Part shown: in pieces, positions 60,801-64,000 of the stretch | How the letters are laid out: each line of letters opens with the position of its first letter | Position numbering within the stretch: position 1 is the stretch's first letter | NCBI RefSeq assembly: GCF_032854445.1 | Contig: NC_088295.1 | Coordinates: 55,471,249 to 55,535,248 of the forward strand | Source: Liolophura sinensis | Lineage: Eukaryota > Mollusca > Polyplacophora > Chitonida > Chitonidae | Length of the DNA stretch: 64,000 nucleotides | Direction: 5' to 3' | Made by a program: the position numbers and the translations under genes | The notes under the pieces: model-generated | The model's input: only the letters and a program-made list of their open reading frames with translations | The model's database searches: none | What the model was told of the DNA's origin: nothing

Positions 60801-63800
60801 TTCCATGACTGTATATATCAACCATCTGGATCATAAAAGTCCCGCCAAAATACATGTGGGAGGTAGCTGACTGGTTGGCTTTATGGCAAACATGCTTTAA
60901 AAGAAAAACAACAACTAAAATATGAACCTTAGTTATTTCAGAAGTGAGGTTGAAACAGATCTAACTGATTTGCCATAGCCACATTTTTGTGAAGTCCTTG
61001 GTAACTATATTAATCAATTTTTCATCTGCAATTTTTTTGAGGCCATGGGATACGCCATGTTAAAGAAACCAGAAACATAATGTTGTATCACTCGTAATTT
61101 CATAACATGGCAACACTTTCAATTTTCTTGATGTGGGTGATTTTGTTGGCTTTGAAATGTGAAATCTCAGTTATGGTACATTACAAAAATACTTATCTAC
61201 TTATTTCTAGTACTGTCTTTGTTTTATTAGCGCTCTGATAATCTGAAGCAACACAGCAATTTCAGATCTGTGGATATCATTCACATATGATTCAGAGGGG
61301 TTTAAATAACAGTATAAATCCTTGTTAGGTGTTACACTTTCTGCGTATAGTACAGATCTGAAATATGGCTGAAATTATTCCATGTCTTGAAGAGTCAAGC
61401 ATCTACTGCAATTCTTCCACCTCTTTGCAAGGTGTTTATTCAACAATATTCTGATAAAAGTATAGGCCTACTTTTTGTGAAGCCCTGAAACTGGACAATC
61501 CAAACATTTAGTTTAGTTTCCAAAATCAAATTAAAACGCGCCTAAATTGAATTGAAATTTGCTCTTTCATACGTGAAGTGGTTGAGGATTAGGGTAGACA
61601 CCTAAGCTGTATACAAGTGAATAGTGATAATCCTGTTAGTGGGTTAAATAACAGGATTATCATGATATTCATTAATTTGATATGTTGTTTCATTGTCATA
61701 ATCTTTATTATTATACCTCATTGGGTAACATGATATTCCGCAAAACATTATGTACAACGATCTCTCGCGCCAAGGAATGTAACGTCACACTCACAAAGTA
61801 TTATCCCAGGTTCACGAGGCAATGTCCAACAATCTCGTGCTAATATCCAACGATTGCGTGGGTATAGTCCACAGCAGTTATCTCCCTTGGAGAGCTCTCT
61901 GGTGTCTGATTGTTCGTAAAGTAATCAACCGGACGGTAATAGCTCCCTTATCGACGCACAAATTCAGCAATTTAAAGCACAACTCCAAAAGGCACTGTTT
62001 TTTTTTCAGTATAATGAAACATGTGGTGCATGCTGTGAGGTGGGTCATCAGGAATTGTTAGATCTCGACGAAAACCTCGACCTGACAATTCCTGATGTCA
62101 CACCTCACAGCATGCACTGTCTGTATAACTCAGTAAATCCATGCATTCCTTCAAGTTAACTTTTGTATAAAAATGCACACATGCCATATGTATAATGCAT
62201 TCGCAAGTTTTGTTTTCATATCATATGTTACCTGATCATGTTTGAAAACAAAACACTTGCTTTGTTCAAAATATGAAGGAAAGAAAAACATCAATAGCAT
62301 ATTAAATTTGAAAGATATACATATGTTTTGACTGATGTAAAGTAAATGCAGGTATATTTCTGCGAGTTTCGCCTGATGGTACTTACCTTAATACTTTTGA
62401 GAATGTATTTAAATGTCTGAGAACTTTCTGCCAACGCTTCCAGCGCATTACTAAAAACTTGTAATTTATGAAAATTAGGGCCGACTCCATCAAACTGTAA
62501 CCTAGATAATTCCTAAACAGAAACACAAATTTAGGAAATGAAATGAAGAACCTCAAACAGTGTATTAGTAGTTTTTTTCTACCTGTAGTCTGAAAAAATA
62601 TGCAAGGCACATGGCTAGGATATATTTTGATCATGCAGTACTTCAATGGATTACCGTAATTTTATGGTTTAATTCCTTCTGCCCAATATGACAAGAAAAG
62701 AAATCATCCAAAAGCTGTTAAACAACAATTATTAAGACTATTGCCAATGATAACCAGCTAACACTACTAAAATTATGAGTTTTAATAATTAACAATAAGT
62801 GGAATAAGCAAATTCAGAGAATTTCTATCCCATGCTAAATGTCCAATAATTATAAATATGCATGGAGAAAGCTGGGTTTCAAACTTGATCTATTATGAAT
62901 CTGCACTGAAAATGTTATCAAAATTGGACGATAAGTGGAGGAGTTACAGCGCGGAAACAAGGGCATGAGTGTGATGAGAGACAGATGGATGAACAGACAG
63001 ATGAATGAACAGACAGATGGACAGGCGCATATTCATATCTATTATTTTTACATTTAGCAAAACAGGATATATAGGTGTATAGATGTTCACATAAATGTAG
63101 ATGACAGTTGGATGAGTGCTCTTCTAGCCTACCTGTTCCAGTTGTTCTTGTATATGTTCCACTGCCTTCACTCCAGACAACACACTCTTCTCTGAGGAGT
63201 CCTGGGTTCTTAGAATACTACTCTGGAAGTCCTTCAATTTGTGGTACTGGTCTCTCTTTGTGGGACCACAGTAATGGCTCAGGATAGCAATGTGCTCCGA
63301 GCTTGGAATGTGCCTCATGGAGTTACTGGCCTGGGGGGTGGGGGAGAGGCGTTTCTCCCTTCCTCCCCAAGGTGTAACAGTGCTTCTCTGAGACCTAGGG
63401 GTGGGCAGTAAGAGCTCCTGGGGTCTCAGCTCCTCTATGTATACCCCATCATCTTCAAAGTGTACTGAGTTATACGCGGAGCTGCGGCTCTCCTTCTGCC
63501 GGAAAGGGGTGGTTGTGAGGGTGGGGGATTGTCGCCCCACCTCTGGAAGCACACCCGAAGTCCCCATTGTGAAGTCATATAGCACGTCATTCATCTTTTT
63601 TTCCTTACCACGTCTCTTGGTAGTTTTCACAAAGTTATGTCTTTCTAGCATGACGATTGGTTTCTTGGCAGCTGCGGACCAAGGCTTTCTGTTTGTCAGC
63701 TGGATTTTCTGCAGCATTCTTGACTCATTGAGATGACCAGAAGTATAATCCTGGACATCTTGCTTGTTGCACAGCTCCATAGTGTTGAGCAGATTATGAA

Positions 63801-63822
63801 GTTGCTCTTTGCTCATCGCCAT
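54854..63822 (-). CDS. Coiled-coil protein, possible TSNAXIP1/C6orf118-like (505 aa, 7 exons, apparently complete)
   Basis: Exons: 63133-63822, 62387-62512, 58777-58961, 58124-58182, 56801-56991, 55597-55712, 54854-55004; all phases agree (1518 bp with stop). Residues 1-230 are polar and low in structure, with basic patches (TTKRRGKEKK) and Ser/Pro/Arg-rich stretches. Residues about 190-330 are helical, with a segment LQVFSNALEALAESSQTFKY followed by ILKSIKAEYDSYISHLLDKQ. From memory this resembles the N-terminal domain of TSNAXIP1 and C6orf118. Residues 330-455 are coiled coil (LELEMAKGKLLGLEEKAK; EELKDAIVTADTSERDAR). The C-terminus is basic, then acidic, and ends SKWNWYIS. The ATG at 63822 is followed two codons later by a second ATG. 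Role not established; a sperm or cilium role would fit the look-alikes only. Gene structure is firmer than the family guess. Confidence 0.75.
55983..56330 (+). mobile_element. Different tRNA-derived SINE family
   Basis: It opens with a tRNA-like head (actacggtggcctaatgatt, tcaaacccaggtcgg as B-box). The body is unlike the core SINE: a block around tgacattaaatcccaagcat and an unrelated middle with gagaggttagagcaaggaaa. Intron of the coiled-coil gene. Confidence 0.65.
57486..57740 (+). mobile_element. tRNA-derived SINE, full length
   Basis: Head gggggctccatggttgaggg, B-box gagttcaagtcc, the shared core and the tail aaacaccaatcaaataaat are present. It is in an intron of the coiled-coil gene. 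A target duplication is not obvious. Confidence 0.88.
59159..60811 (+). mobile_element. Tc1-like DNA transposon, 1653 bp, flanked by TA
   Basis: The ends are inverted repeats: cagtcatggaaaaaattatt at the left and its reverse complement at 60792-60811. A subterminal pair (ttgttcatttta / taaaatgaacaa) extends the similarity. Both ends abut TA dinucleotides (59157-59158 and 60812-60813), the Tc1/mariner target duplication. The single internal gene is a broken transposase. It sits on the strand opposite to its host gene. Confidence 0.93.
59481..60505 (+). pseudogene. Tc1-like transposase, inactivated
   Basis: The reading frame starts at the ATG at 59481, meets an in-frame TAG at 59532-59534 (after KAAILA), and continues open from 59535. 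It shows the N-terminal HTH (LSERQVAKKLKISKTAVHY), a second HTH-like block, then the catalytic aspartates in VLFSDESNFE and WIFQQDNAPCHTA. Near 60305 the frame breaks at SPE. The expected SPDLNPIENLW block continues in the +1 frame, which fits loss of 5 bp. That frame holds the third acidic residue (spacing fits DD34E) and runs on to TAA at 60503-60505. Two lesions mean this copy cannot make transposase; its ends could still be mobilised by another copy. Confidence 0.9.
61625..61662. repeat. Perfect inverted repeat, 14-bp arms
   Basis: tgataatcctgtta (61625-61638) and taacaggattatca (61649-61662) are separated by 10 bases. Confidence 0.85.
62026..62117. repeat. Inverted repeat, 34-bp arms
   Basis: gtgcatgctgtgaggtgggt... 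(62026-62059) pairs with 62084-62117 at 31 of 34 positions around a 24-base loop, which has its own small dyad (tctcgacg / cctcga). Confidence 0.85.
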
Positions 63823-64000
63823 GGTTGTTTTATTGGCTATCTATGGAAATACAGAAATTATCTACAAAATGTATCATTCTGACGCTTTTCTTCAATGATG
63901 ACCCCAGGCATATGCAATCACTCTATGATAAATTATAAATGTTATTTTTTGATACGCAATACTGGTGCAATATATCTATAGCTATATTTCTGACATAAGT

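Larger units (their letters stand above)
58962..62386 (-). other. Intron 2 of the coiled-coil gene (3.4 kb)
   Basis: It carries the Tc1-like element (59159-60811). Right of that is a stretch (61620-62117) with two strong inverted repeats and locally higher CpG content. The rest is AT-rich without recognisable features. Confidence 0.6.

Noticed and set aside
63401-63736. 111-aa plus-strand frame
   Set aside because: Antisense shadow of exon 1 of the coiled-coil gene.

Overview
This is eukaryotic, animal nuclear DNA: short exons (about 25-700 bp) with GT-AG introns, AT-rich introns, poly-A and microsatellite tracts, and many tRNA-derived SINEs. The SINEs share one core and end in a tail that reads, on the reverse strand, ttgattggtgttttacgccgtactc. 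SINEs of this type are widespread in molluscs and other lophotrochozoans, so I infer a lophotrochozoan, probably a mollusc; the species cannot be named from the sequence.

Layout. (1) 73-36885, minus strand: 45 coding exons (about 2330 residues) of the sperm and cilia axoneme protein CFAP47. Its start is at 36885 and its 3' part runs off the left edge. (2) 37342-41459, plus strand: complete 7-exon DNAJB13 (317 aa), a radial-spoke J-protein, divergent from CFAP47 across 456 bp that hold a near-perfect RFX X-box. (3) 45073-46614, minus strand: complete 2-exon COX17 (55 aa), missed by simple ORF calling. (4) 46780-51911, plus strand: complete 4-exon TAF13 (121 aa), head-to-head with COX17 across 165 bp. 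(5) 54854-63822, minus strand: a 7-exon, 505-aa coiled-coil protein that may carry a TSNAXIP1/C6orf118-like domain. A dead Tc1-like transposon lies in its second intron.

I joined the exons by hand and checked splice phase at every junction. All joins are consistent except two in CFAP47. Exon 16 carries one base too many, in a G run. The exon 27/28 join is one base short, also next to a G run. Each is either an assembly indel or a true lesion.

CFAP47 exon 32 ends inside a 107-bp tandem array that has copied its 5' splice site four more times. Introns and spacers also hold MITE-like foldbacks, a THAP-domain fragment, palindromes and several dispersed repeats without a name. The two divergent pairs look functionally coherent: CFAP47 and DNAJB13 are both axonemal, and COX17 and TAF13 are both housekeeping genes. 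I found no bacterial-type system, CRISPR array or rRNA.
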